Assembly (NCBI GenBank): GCA_964017155.1
Contig: OZ024861.1
Span: forward strand, 34,978,324-35,042,323
Length of the DNA stretch: 64,000 bases
Direction: 5' to 3'
Source of the DNA: Oasisia sp. SBJ-2009
Lineage: Eukaryota; Annelida; Polychaeta; Sabellida; Siboglinidae
Positions 30,801 to 45,800 of the stretch are shown here, piece by piece. Both the position numbers and the translations under genes were made by a program. The notes under the pieces are model-generated. The model saw nothing but the letters and a program-made list of their open reading frames with translations. It was not told the origin of the DNA and ran no database searches. The first letter of the stretch is position 1. Every line of letters begins with the position of its first letter.

Positions 30801-33800
30801 GCCAAACTAAAACTGTTGCAACAAACTTCCGTCTTAACACAGGGGGGTAAGTGCCAGGGTTACCGTGTTCAACTACCACTCTTGGTTTGCAAGGAAGGTC
30901 TTAGGGACACCAAATGCACTAAGCCCCAAATTCCGGTGTCTCCCTGGAGGCAGGGGGCATGGATCTAAGGGGATGGGACTGTGAAGGTTCCCATGCTTGG
31001 AATCATCCGATTTATCTCAAGACCTACACGGAGTGTTTTTGTCATCAAAGGCAGCATTAACATCCACACTGCGGGAGACTGGGTGAGAAGTGCCATGGCA
31101 ACACCTCCTGGCTACTCCAGGAACTCTAAAGATAGACTGACAAGTTTAACATGCCCATGTTTTAGTCCCGACTACAGGAACAAACTCGATGGCATCTGAA
31201 AATGTAATTTACATTACATTCTCTAAAAGGATAGTTGCCACGTTGTAACAGAGGGAAAATATTGTTCCAGTAATGATTACATTGTTGTAATTGTCATTCA
31301 TTTGTATGTGCATAATAGGATATATTAATATCTAACTAATTATGTGATGGATTAGCAAAGTTGCAATTTATATGATTTATATTCAGTGCTTTCTCTGCTC
31401 CGTTTTTTTAAAGCCACTTTGCCCAAATATATGTACACATTGCCACCCCATAGCTATTGGTGACCTAGGAAAGTTGTCAAAGAAATTGTTGTTATTCAGT
31501 GAAATACTGGTACCAAGACAGAGGCAATCATAATTAATTATTTACAAGTAGTGCAATAAACATGTTTATCTGCTGCTGATTTGTAGTTTTATTAGTTTCC
31601 CTTTTATATCCCAGGAATGAAGGTTAAAACACACAGCAACATTTTAAAGCTACTTTTAAAAATAGTTCTGGGGCCATGTTTCTGGACCCATATAACATTT
31701 TACTGCACCTTCCGAGGTCACTCAGCCCATCCTACCACTTACCCATCATTCCACTCAGGGGAAACACTGAACCTGTGTTAGTGGGGATGTAATGGATGTA
31801 GGGATAAACTGAACACAGGCTTCCTGGTTGGGACAGAAGTTATGTTGTCATTGTTGTAAGCTACCTTCGAGTCTGTGCCGATCGTGGTCTTACACTCCTC
31901 GCAGGTGTTGGCGAAGAGGTTCTCGTAACACTTGATGCAGTAGGGGTGTTCCTCACGCAGGATGTAGCGATGTCCAGTCAGGGACATGTCACAGTTCCAG
32001 CAGGAAAAGTGACCACTATGGAAGTCCTGGTCCATGGCTTTTGTGTATTCGCCCGAGAAGATCAACTACAACAAACAAGAGAAATCTGAGTAATGACTTT
32101 GTTTAAAAAAAGTAGTTCTTAAAAAATCCCACATTTATTACACTTCACTGCCTTGCAGACCCATTCTGTCCAAAACCATTGCAAATTTGCTGGGAAGCAT
32201 TCAGCCATGATGTAAATACTGCTCAAAGACTACCACTAAACAAACATCAATCACTGTACCCTGTACTTGTTTTTAAAGCTAAGTCAACTAAAGCAATGTT
32301 GAGTGAACAAAATCACCAATCCCTCATAACAGCAGGAAGAGGATTCAAAACCAGACATCCTCAAGTGTAATGTTTTACCCTCTATGCTGCCAACCCTCAT
32401 AGAGCTAGACCCACTGCCAATGTGTGTTTCTTTACCACACTGACACTACAGACACTGACCAACCAATTCACCACACCACAATGTTTGTTCTCTGAATATC
32501 TCTACCATCACAAGACTCGCATTTTATTCATTTCAGCTGTGCACTGATTGGCCAGTAACCACAACGCAAGTCTTCTTCATTCTTGGACATGCACAGTGGG
32601 CTAAAACCATCAAATAAAACAAGTAGCAAGTTTTGTTCAATTAAATTAATTATTAATTATTTTGTTGAATTAAACCAGCATAAACTAAGTTATTATTTTA
32701 GGGTGAATAAACACGAAAATCTTTAAAAAAAGTATGTCAATCTAGGCCCATCTTAACACGTCTGTGTTATGTATCTGCGTAACACATCTGTGTAGCACGA
32801 TGCAAATTCAGTGATCCGCATAGTTGTGATCAATGATCTGTATAACCGCGATCCTGATCTGTGCACTATGCAAACAAACACCTGCTTCAATTAGAAAGGG
32901 ACCATGCACTTACATACATGCTTGCATGGAAACATGGTATTACGCACACACATCTGCTTAGTCTGGCATGTGTATACACATGTGTGCATGTGCACGCAAA
33001 CGCATGCACGCTCATGCGTGTGTGCACGCACAGATGTGTTACTGATAGCACAGGAGTAATTACTGCACTGACAGAACTTGGGAAATGGATAACGTATTGT
33101 TTTCTCAATGGTGATGTTGTATACGAATGCACGAACACACCTGGTCAATTTATATTAAGATGAAAAATATTTGACGACCGTGTCCTCTGTTTGACCGGTT
33201 CACATATAAAAAACATGCAGTGCTTTGTGAGTGCAACTGGGTCACCTGATAACTGAGTGGCTGGGTGACTGTGTTTTAAGAGTAAGTGAGCAGGCACTTG
33301 GGGTACTTTGTCACAGTCTGGTGTGTCCTGTCCACTTTGTCCTGTTTGGTCCACTAAGGACTCCAGGACAATGCGAGTGTGTCATGCAGTCAAATTAGAC
33401 AGTTCTTATGTATCAGTCATGTACATATCTTTATTATGATACAAATACAATCTGAGGGAAGGAAAATCAGTTGAAGGACTTGGAAGGTAACTTATAGTGT
33501 GACATATACAGGGATTTGACAATATTGCATTTCAAAGACATGGGTTTGGATGACATGGTATGGGACATTGTACTAGAATGCATAGAGAGATAGGGAGGGG
33601 TTAGATGACATCATGATTTGAAGATATGGGGTTGGAAGGCATGGGGCATGAAAGAGATAGGGTTGGATGGCATGGGGTTAGAAGGAATGGTGATTAGAAC
33701 ATATGAGTTTTGATTGCATTGGGTTATAAGATAAAGGTTGTTTATTACATTTCTCAAATGAGAGAACATTGTCTTGTGGTCAGCACAAAATCATAAAAAA

Positions 33801-36800
33801 GTAAAAAACTATAATTACATAGGCAGTCGCAGACAAATATTCCATACGTTCACACTGGTTCTGGCGGTGGTGACAAGTTTACACAATTTATTCAGTTATA
33901 AAATAAATACATAAGTAAATTGCATTGATTTAAAATAAACATTTAACATTTAAATAAATATAATAAATATTGATTTAAAAGAAATGTTTTAATTACATTA
34001 ATTTATTTTAAATCAATTATGTTTTATTTCTTACATTTATTTAATCTTAAAATATTTATTTTTAATCAATACTATTTAATTATTTGTGTACTTTAAGGCA
34101 TGAAGCAAGGAAGGTGAGGCTGGACAGTATAGGCCTAGAAGGCATGGTGCTTTGAAGATACAGGGTTAGCACAGATGTACATGGGGCTGACAGAGCTGGG
34201 ATGAGATGTATGACGCTAAAACGGTAGCATGGGTGGAAGGTGTAAAGACACAGTTTGGGGAAGACAGGTCTGATCTGCCTCAATGCATGTTACAGGTGAT
34301 TACATAAGTGAATAAACATTCACTGGATGACAGGTCCAGCCAGCCAGTTAGTTACCAAGCTATATTAGGTGATCGCAAACGCCAAAAGAATGTTGGTATT
34401 TTACAGGCCTAATACTAATAGCCAGATGTAGCGTCTAGACTGTATGACCCCACCAATCCCTCCTCCTCCTCCCTTGTAACCTGATCCCAGCAGGGAGCTC
34501 TTCCCTATGTATCCATGGGAGGCATCCCCACTGCTAGGTCTAGTACCTGGCCAGACCTTATCTCCTCTGATAGCAGCATGTGTCTTATCACAGGTGATAA
34601 CTGTGCAGTACTTCTGACTGCCACTCTGTAGGCATTGCTTATCACTGGAACTAACTTAATTAACATTTATCACCTGGGTATGATATAGATCCGTAGTACA
34701 GGTAATCACAGCAGTTCCCACAAAATCGCATCAATTTTATACATCTTATGCTGTTACTGGTAGACCCACTATCATAAGTACTAATTACTAGAACGTTTAA
34801 TTGCTTTGTGATATCATATCAAGGGCCAGAATCCAGGCTAGTCTCACCTAGGGGGCCAACAACCAAGTATTCACAATAACCAAGCATACACGCACATGCA
34901 TACGCACACACGCACGCACACACACACGTGTAAATATACATACAAGTGTGGCAATGTTCACTGTTTTAAAAACACGACAAACCAAAGTCAAGAACTGCAG
35001 ACAAGATGGCAAATGACCCATGGAAACATTTTGCTAATATCATGAGATGATTCAGCCTAACAATGTTCCCACCCATCAGTTGTTTTAAAACCATTCACAC
35101 TCCAGCATCCCCAGTCAGCAAATGCACAGTGATGGAGCTACAAAAATAAATAGCTCTTGCAACCTACTTTCAAATGGGATGAATGCTTTACTACTTGGCT
35201 ACATCCTGTAGGCCTGCAGAATATCATATAAAACCCATGATTACACTTACCCACAGAGGCAATTGTGGCAGGCTAAGTGATGGTGGAGCGGCATTGGAGA
35301 TAATAAATAAAATGTTCTGACACAGTAGTTGGTTGAAGTAGCACATGACACTGGTGAATGAGTCCCCCTGAAGTAGGCTCTCAGGGCCCACTGAGGACTC
35401 AGGGTAGAGGTGAGAGTCCAGTAGTAATGTGAGGTCCCCAGGCCTCACCAACGGGGTGATTAAATATGAATGAAGGTAGACAAGGAGTATAACTGCACTC
35501 TCACTCTGTGTATGATCTATAATTTATTCATATCAGCAGTGGTGTGCATTCATCAATTTATATTTTCCTATAAATCTGTTGCATGACTATGTCTGCTAAT
35601 GGATAAACTAAGGTTTGCCCCAAGTTGCCCTCCTCAGACTCCAGATATACAACTGGACTAGCAATGTACAGAGTGTACAGAACAACAATGTACAGATTAA
35701 CAATGTACAAAACAACAATGTACAGATTAACAATGTACAAAACAACAATGTGCAGATTAACAACATACAACACAACCTGCTGGAACAACAACAATGTAGC
35801 AGAACCAACACTGACTGAGACAAATCCCTCCCAAGCTGTCTGATGTAACAGAACTGCTCCTTGCCCAGCTTCACATCTTTCCCAATCCATCACATCCCAC
35901 GGGTGCCACCAGATGGTCTCCTGCTTCCATCCCATTTCTCCCAGATGTTCCCATCGACTTCCCCTTCCTACTCCCTCTGTCTGACACATCTTGACTCCCA
36001 TTCCTTGGGACTACAGGCTAACATGGATAATTCCCTGTCAAAATATAGTATATTTAGCAGATTACCAATGGTAGTTGTCATACGACCAACCGATTTCTTT
36101 TTTGTAAAACTGATGGAGATGTTACAAGTTCCTAGCTCAGTTAGATCATTAAAATGACATCCTGGTGATGTATTTTCAGAATAAATAACTAGGTTAGTGA
36201 GAACCAAAACATGTGTTTTGTTTTTGTATTTTTTAAATATCGTTTTACTATTATAAGTATTTTACAGGGTAATTTGTGTAAACTATATTTTGAATATCAC
36301 TACGATTACAGGAAAAGAAACAATGTGTTGTCTTCTGTGGTTTTGTGGTGATCCTGGTGATGTGTGTTCGCGCCTATGAATGGAGATACGGATATGAATG
36401 GAGTGATAATAATAATAAAAGTAGCAATGCATCAGTTTGTCACGAGGTTATATCAACATGCCATTGATATGATAAATTTATTTGGATGCTAACCGAGATG
36501 GGCAGTTAGTGAGAGGGAGATTGAGGAAAGACAGAGATCATTGAAGTAAAACATAAAATGGGGAGATGTGCAAAGGAGTAACAGTGTGTAGACATAATTT
36601 CAAAGTGGCAGAGATCAACAGTCAAGACTTGAAGACAACTGCCAAGACCAGGACAGTTTTGGGCATATTGTGAAGAGGACAAAAGAAATGAAGTTCCTTG
36701 TCTCCACACTGCAAGGAACTTACAATGAGCATTAGTTTCAAGACAACCGATGATGTGCACATACTTTGCAGCAATAATGATATAAACATAGGAATCCTGA

Positions 36801-39800
36801 ACTAAATGTTATAATTCCACCACAAACACTGACACCTCCCTTGACCTTTGCACAGCCGAACAACCCCATGACCCAGCAAGGTCACGCGATCCCATGCAGA
36901 ACGCTTAGTCACTCAAACCTGTGACATAAATACCTGAAGCCAACTACTGTAATATACACTACTACATGCTCTGTCTACATTCTCCAGCTCTACCTGGGTC
37001 TCCGTTCTACTCCCACGCTACAATCCGTTCCCTCTCCCTGTATTTATGTATGGAAGATTAAGTTCCCAGACTTTCTTGGGTGAAACTGGCAGCCAGTGCT
37101 GACGTATGTTCTTCAGCCTACCTACAAACACTTTTTAGCCCACTCTCGCCAAGCACCGTTTTCTACAATTCACAGACTTGGCCTTTCACACAGTACAGCT
37201 TAGCTAACTTGAAGTTGCTGAGAACAAGAAAACATCCCATTTCCTGTTTAGCTGTGAATTCAAGCCAAATTCCAAGCTAGAATTTGTGAAATCTTACAGA
37301 ATTAGTTTTAATTAACGATTTGCTTCAGTTCAATTTTAATCAGATTGAACTAGTCTACTTACATGGTTTACCTTCAGACCATGCAACCATCTCTTGGATG
37401 TGTAGATTTAGTTTAGGATGGGTAGAGGAAAGCTGAGGTTGGATGGGAGGTAATGTAAGATGCAAGTAAAACTTATATATTATTGATTAGTCATATGTCC
37501 ATTATATCTTTCAAAGTCTGTAACACTTGTGTTTATGTATTAATGCATAAATATATATTTATATGTATGTTTAGACTGGATTGTACGTGTGCATGTCCTG
37601 ATGCACATGTCTACTAGGATATTTTGGACTGTTAAATATTTGATCCCACTTAAAGGCATGTTTATTCTTTCATAAGCTATGTTTATACTTTCATATGAGC
37701 TACTAATTAGAGTAGACGGAGAAAAGTAACAGTTATTATTAACTAGCTACGCTGTTATTCATGTTGTATCACATCACATCACATCACATCACATCACATC
37801 ACATCACATCACATCACATCACATCACATCACATCACATCACATCACATCACATCACATCACATCACATCACATCACATCACATCACATCACATCACATC
37901 ACATCACATCACATCACATCACATCACATCACATCACATCACATCACATCACATCACATCACAATGATTAATTCCACCAGGCTTAGCTTCGTTAAGTAAA
38001 CAATCCAACAGTGACAACTTGTAAGGTTTCACTTTAATATTTACAACTTTCTAATTGTCCCTTAATAATTATTTAAATACAGTACCGTTTTATAAATAAA
38101 ACAATGTGCACACAAATTTCACAAAAACCTATAAAAATCACCGCAAGTTTTAAATGTACCCTCTCCATGATATCCATTTTTAAGTTTATAAATCTCAACG
38201 TATGTTCACTTACTACTCAATGCAGACAAAGTCCAGATAGATATGAATCCGATGGGAAGTTAAAATCCTGCTTTCCCCTTGCCTTGCTTCCCAGTCAAGG
38301 ATAACACCATGAGCATACCTGGCTACTGGTGAAGCTAACGCATCACTGTTACCATGGCAACGAGGAAGCCAAGGTGAAACTCCCAGACGCTTCAGCAGTG
38401 CCTGGATGGTAGAGGTGGGCCGGCGGAGGTATGAGTCAACAGGTTGACAAACCCACACGCTGGCTCCCTCCCTCCCTTCCTCCCTTCCCACTCTCCAAAT
38501 AGGGAGATGGCAATATGATCCATACATACAGCCTGTGTGTTACAGCTGTGAGAGCATGGAACTAATCAACACCCGCCCATTACCTGTGGCCACTAATGCA
38601 TGCGTCACTGAAGCCATGCCCCCTCAGCATCCGTCTAAATCTAGCCCCAGTCTGTCTCCTCATCAATCCACAAATGTCAGAGAACCAGTGAAGGGTGACC
38701 AAACATGATGTGTCTCTAGGGTAGTCTGTTGGATGACTACATGGTAGTTTACGAGGTCCAGGGTCATCTGTCTGGGAGTCTGGTAGGATGTAGTTTATGA
38801 GGATACAGAGAGATGTGTTTCTAGGGTTATATGTCTGGTAGCATGTATTTTATTTTTTATGAGCAATCCACAAAGGACTTACATTACTGCTGACTAAAGC
38901 ATTACTGTGAGACCAAGTCTTTTGAAATAACAATAAATTAAATATTTGGATTTAACTGACATGAAGTGTGTCTGGTCTCTTCTGTTGAATCCCATGAAAT
39001 ATGAGAACACTGTATATATAGTAATTTGCAACGGAGTCCTTGCAGTCATTCCTAACTACTGCAAGGTGAATCTGATCAGTCAACCAACATATTTTCCTTG
39101 CCTATCAAATGTCTGAATCTGACATCTTTATGTTACAAACATCTGCAGTATGACCTTCATAGCAAAGAAGACGTGTATGGTATTTGATGTTATCTAATGT
39201 TAACATTGTTAGTTACATCACACTTTTCACAAGCCAATGTTTGACTTGTTTCATCTGGCAACCAACTATATATAGACATGTTAGGATCTTGATACATGTA
39301 CATGCAAACCAAATTAAACATTATTAATATTATTAACTATATTAAGATGTAAATACATCATTAAAGTACACATAGATGAATAATTACAGCCTCTTGGCAC
39401 CAGGAACATTCAGTATCACACATAGAGGGATACATGTTGTGTTAGTAAGTCTGCGTGTTACAACATGGAGTTTGAACGTAGACTTTTGTTAATCTGTAGT
39501 TATTTAGGCTGCTACACGGCTGCCCTACACACCACTCAGTCATCACAGTTAGTAATAAAAACTATCCTATCAGGTCTTGTATTTTCTTGAAATCTCCTAA
39601 CACCTTTGAGCTATGAGGGATCGTGTCTGACAGATGTTTCCTGCCCGGAAGAACACTCTCCAGATAACTGGGCCTGTCTCAGTGGCCTGGCCGTCCCTGG
39701 CTCCCATGTTTCAACACGCGCAATAATAGGGCGGACCAGACTACTTACAAAAACAACCGGCTGAACACGAGGCCTAATATACAATTATCAAACCGTTTGA

Positions 39801-42800
39801 CCGATATATGAAACATACACCATGTACAGGCATTCTGTGGTCTAGTATGTCGACATTTAGATGTTTTGTACCTGTTCTCTCTGCCCCTGTAGTCTGGGAT
39901 GAGGTGACTCCATTAGGGCTTGACTTTTTGTTTCCCTCTTCCATCACTGATCCCATTTCCCTGCTGTTTCCACCAATCATCTCCACTCCCACTATCTCCC
40001 TATCCACTCCCCTCCCCTCCCTATCCCACCATGTCCCTTCACACAGTCCTCCCATTTCCCCTGTGGCCTTCTCCTTCCATCCTCAAGACTGTTTATTTTC
40101 CTTCCAGATCCTGTTTGTTTCTTTCCCATCACTGATTCTGCCGACATCATAAACGTCCACTCCCCAGTCATTCACTGCTATTCCCCACTCCCTTCCCAGT
40201 CCAGACAATAACCTTGAGGACTTCATCTACTGTTTGGTCCGGCCCTCTTTTCCCAATTCATCACCTATCTACTTCTGAAATTTAGAAACGTTTTCCCAAA
40301 CTCCTCCCTCAGTTCCTCCATCCTCCTCACAGACAAACACAGTTCTTCTCACCCACTTATATTCCCACTCTTGGGTGGGAGGATTTGCTTATCCGCTTCC
40401 TGGAAGTTGCAGCCTTGATGGATGGTGTATGGCCAATCTTCCCACCCACTAGAGTTCTGCCCCATCCACTCCACCATGTCCTTCTTGCACCGTTTCTTTC
40501 ATCTTCCTCAGCCTTCTCTACCTTTCACCTACCCTTCTCTATCTTGTTCCTACCCTTCTCTACCTTCCACCTACCCTTCTCTGCCTTTCACCTACCCTTC
40601 TCTACCTTCCACCTACCCTTCTCTACCTTCCACCTACACTTCTCTACCTTCCACCTACCCTTCTCTATCTTCCACCTACCCTTCTCTACCTTCCACCTAC
40701 CCTTCCATTACAAGTCTCTGTCTAAAGATTTATGCCATTTCACGTGACTGAAATAACTTAGTTTATTTACAAATTTCAATATATTTACATAATTCACTTT
40801 CAGTACAACACCAAACTCATTTGCGATGGATTTGTTATCTCAGTGTTCAGTCAAGGAAACTTGTATCTTTCTATCTATTAGTCTTGATTTCAAATGCATT
40901 TATAATACTGTAGTAATACTCTTCACACACACAATAATAAATACAAATGGGATACATAAAACAAACAATTGCTGGTTTCAGTCTTATGCTACAGCTGCTT
41001 CATAACAGAACAATTTCCACTATGATTCCTTGCATACTTTGGTACCATTCCTGCGCTCTTAAAAAACCCAGTCATTAAACAGAATCTATAATTTAATTTA
41101 AGGGCCATTTTAGAATCACAACATGCAGCAGCTAGGTCATCAGGGATACTATTTATGTTGCAACTTCAATGAGAGTATCCAGGTGGTGTATCACTGTGTT
41201 GGCTGCTTTCCATACTTGAGATCAATGTTAAAGGGGTTAAATTAATAATAAGAAGCAAATTCAGATTTAAGAGCTTTGTTGAGTTTATTTCAGTAAGTCT
41301 CAAGCAGTTGTTTATCGGTGGCTGAGTGCTAACAAGTACTGCCAGTCTTTCAGATATTTTTGATATCTGCAACATAATATTGAAAGATAGTTGTACTTAT
41401 AAGATCAGTTTACTCTACCATGGGTAGGTAGTGGCTCCAATCCCCATACTACCATGGGCAGGTGCCATGTGGTGGCTCTAACCCCTTACCTCTGGCCAAG
41501 GCCAACCCTTGAACTACCAAATACCTTTAGGTGGTTGTTCCAACCCCCTAACTACAATGGGTAGGTGGTGACTCCAACTCCCTAACTACATGTGTAGTTG
41601 TATACCATGGGTAGGTGGTAGCTCCAACCCCCTAACTACCATGGGCAGGTGGTGATTCCAACCCCCTAACTACCATGGGCAGGTGGTGATTCCAACCCCC
41701 TAACTACCATGGACCGGTGATGACGCCAACCCCCCATCTACCATGGTGGTGGCTCCAACCCCTGAACTACCATGCCTAGATATATTATTTCATTTACTAA
41801 ATAACAAACAGTTTCTATGAAAGTCACAAAACGGACTGACATGTCACACACGAAAGAATGTTTTCTCTTTGGTTTCTTCCAGATGCGGCCCAGTTTATCC
41901 TTGATACAGTCAGATCAAATCTAGCTAGTTCCATTCAACACATTTTCAAAAGCATGACCAATGTACCAGGTAGTTCACATCCAAGACACACAACAAACCT
42001 TTCACATGTGGACCTGACCTACAACTTAACAGTGGGGCACAGACCGACCTGCCAAACGCCCACAAATGACACGAGGAGGGGTGAACATTAGTAAATGCCA
42101 CGATCTTCCATGAGGGTAGCATTACACATTCATTGTGTGTAATATAATTACCCCTTCCTGTGTTATGCCACACAGACAGTAGCGAGCAGCCAGCCCAAGC
42201 AGCACACTCCTACAGATAAGCTCAATTTCAGCCAACATTTTTACACAGGACATTTGAGATGTGGCCTGAAGTTTGCTGCACACACCAGGGATGTCAGATT
42301 TCTGGCAGGTCTGTTATGAGAGATAAGGATGTCTTCTATTGTCTGCTGCTAGGCAACTGACATCTAGCAAACCCTGTTTCCATAGTAACAAACGCTGGTC
42401 ATTATATGTAAAATACTTTGAGCAGCCCCAAGGGCTGGAAATTGTGTTATATATCACCTTTTTACCCGCACTGTGTTTTACACAATATACAGATTACCCA
42501 CTTAATATAAATGTATTTCCATGTAGCATTTAATTCATATTTTGTATATATTTTAATTCATCACTTAATTAGTATTTTTTTCATCTGCAACACTAATTAA
42601 ATTCTGTGGTATTATAAATAATAACAATTATGATTCTACAACTGGCCATAATCAGATCAATTAGCCTTGATAATCTATGTCAGTTTTGTACAGAAACTGT
42701 ACAAATTATATCCTAATCACGTGTTCTAATTTTCCAATGTCACACACATCCATGCCCACTTAATTATCCACTGGGTCAGCCACTCAATAAGTCACTAACC

Positions 42801-45800
42801 ATGCCCACTTAGTTGTCCACTGGGTCAGTCACTCAGTAAGTCACTAACCATGACTCACTGCACATGATTACAAACTATTATTGCTGGAAACATGCAACCA
42901 TATTTCTCCATACAAACACAACCATATTCCCTGACACAGATACCTCCATCTCCTGAGGTATATCATCCTACCCTTAACACCTACTGTCGTATCCTTATCA
43001 CATACCATCCTACCCTGTGTAGCATCCTACCTTGGTGTATTTATCACCTACCCCTTAACACATACCATCCTATCTATCTGACACCTACCGGGGTGTACCA
43101 GCAGACCAGGTGACACTTACATCATTGTAAGAACTGTCAGCGATCTCCCCACCCTTTGACATCTAGTGTTCTACTATCTGACAGGTGCCACCCTACCCAC
43201 TGACAGCTACTGCCATACCAACTAACAGCTTCCACCCTACTATCTGACATCTACACTGCCAACCAACCTTCTTACAAGTTACTGTTGCTCCACGTGGCAG
43301 CTACTACTATAATATTAATAGTTTTACTACACCTACCTCCCTAGCATCTGACTGCTACGATTCTACCTTGTGACAGCTACTGTCCTACCATATAGCAGCT
43401 ACTACACCATTCACTGAGAACAACATTATATTGGACAGCTACCACCCTACCATCTGACAGCTACCACCCTACCATCTGACAGCTACCACCCTACCATCTG
43501 ACAGCTACCACCCTACCATCTGACAGCTACCACTCTACCATCTGACAGCTACCACTCTACCATCTGACAGCTACCACTCTACCATCTGACAGCTACCACT
43601 CTACCATCTGACAGCTACCACCCTACCATCTGACAGCTACTCACTCACCCTATGCAGCACTGACAACATGTACTTTGACACAGCCTGTCCTAAGTGAATT
43701 ACCATGCAGCCTGTGACAACAGCTTACAACCAACCCTGTGGCGTATGACAATAGCCTAAGGCAGATGACGGACACCAGGCAGCCGTCCTACATGGGGTGT
43801 GACAATGATGGACACACCTACTCTGATGTCCTCTACAGATCAACTGACATCTCCCCAGGCAGTGAGGAAGAGACTTGGTGAGACTGTGATATAGAGCCTC
43901 CCTCACACAAGACAGCAAATCGCCTTACCTGAACTATCTACAGCACCACAGCAAGACCACGGCAGGAGGAACCACGAAACACCGCACCACTGCACCGCAC
44001 TGATCCCACAGCAGTCAGTGAATGCTCCCGGAATTCGGAATTCCCTCGCAGCCTACACTGCTGAGCTCCCACCGCAGTTCCCAGCAGCCTCTTCCCCCAT
44101 GACTAGACACAAGCCAGACGTCCCAGCAGCCAGCTGTCAGGAGGCTGGCCTTGTTGTTGTTGATCCCAGCTGCCAGAGCATGCACTGGACTGTCTATCAG
44201 CCCCAAATGCCTCCCTCCAACCCACCCCCACCCTACCACTGACCCCCCTTACCCAGCACAGACCATCCAAACACTACAATGCCTGTGGAATGTTAATTAA
44301 TGACTCGGTGAAGATATGCAGGCAAACGTTGATCCCATCGCTACAGCAATTGACATCTAATACGGCCATTACAAGACTGACGACCTCCAGGGATATCTAA
44401 ATGACTACACTGTATACGCAGCATAACACAGATGCATCAATGGGATATGTATTGTCTTAGTAAACTGCCATTCCATTGGCCTGGACGACACATGCAGCTG
44501 TCTAGCATATCTGTCTCCTAAGCTCTGGGTGCATGTTCACAGTAAATCATATTTCACATCTACAGCAAATGTGATCTTAGCCTCTAAGTGTGTAGGCATT
44601 TTGTGTATTCTACAAATGATACAATGCTACAAACATCACATGAAACGGTGCAGGAATTCAATAAATAATCTACATGCTGTATTAATACACGTCTGGAAAT
44701 GTCATCTGATATTTTGCCAATCATTGTACAGTATTATTACAAATAAAATACGGTTATCATTACTATTTTACATAATCAATAGCCCTTGTAGATTATTATT
44801 ATTATATGTTATTCTTATCGCATTTCACCAAATAATGTAGGTTATTCTTTTATTATAATGATTATACTTCACCAATCTTTATAGATTATAAGTATTACAT
44901 ACTTGTTATTACACATCACCAATAAAATATATTAGATTATTATATAATTCACTAGTTTTATATTATTATGTGTCACCAGTAGGTAGGGCTAGTTGTAATC
45001 AGCAAAGAAATTTGAACTGGGCCACTATATTACCTGGAATAGTAACACAATGGAGATGGACTGAGGGTCATGGAAATAGCAGTCAGAGGCCCCTCCATAA
45101 TATAATGATGTTCCTGGCATGTGTATAGATACTAGATAGATAATGGCATGTTTAAACTTTTCACTAAATGGGAAGCAATTATATATAGATTAGGCAGACA
45201 AATGATGGCACAGACCATCAGCCATGTTTCGCCTGAGCACTGATTGTCCCCGTTTGCCACCTACTGGCAATCTCTGGTTAAATCTGGGAAACATGGCCAC
45301 TGTCCACCATTCCATTATCACTCTGGGGTGGTTTCATAAAGAAATCTCGAGAAAATGTAGAATTGTTTTGTAATAGCTTCCCAGTTAACAAAAAGGTTGA
45401 ATTATACCATTATCTACCTACAAATGCCTGACACATCATCATACGGAGCACCCACTGAAGGCTATTCCCCATTCCAGGTAATACAGGCCTCCTGATTCAT
45501 CGGGGTAGACAACCTCCGCTCCCAGGCCTCCTCCCAATCATCTTCCTCCCCGTCAACCTTCCTCCCCGTCAACACGATCCCACTAACCATTCCATTGCTT
45601 ATTTCAGACCCCAGTAAATCACATCGAATTAATGGCCCAAAATCTAGGATTCAAGTAGATTCTGCACACAAATGAACAGGGAGCCAACCAGGGTGTATCA
45701 AGGAAGACTTCTTCCCATGACGTAATGTGTGGGGAATGCTCTAGGAATTTCCCCACAGGTACGGCCATATCTATTTTAGTGTTAGCGGCTACCCAGCAGC

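Noticed and set aside
37761..37967. HHITS-repeat protein frame
   Set aside because: A product of the ACATC pentamer microsatellite.
44018..44242. Overlapping 74-codon frames on both strands
   Set aside because: Equal-length antisense frames in a GC-richer patch with no family signature; more likely non-coding.
45768..45782. MEF2-like CTATTTTAG and nearby TGACGTAA/TATAAAA motifs as a muscle enhancer
   Set aside because: The MEF2 word is one base short of consensus, and the other motifs are isolated matches.
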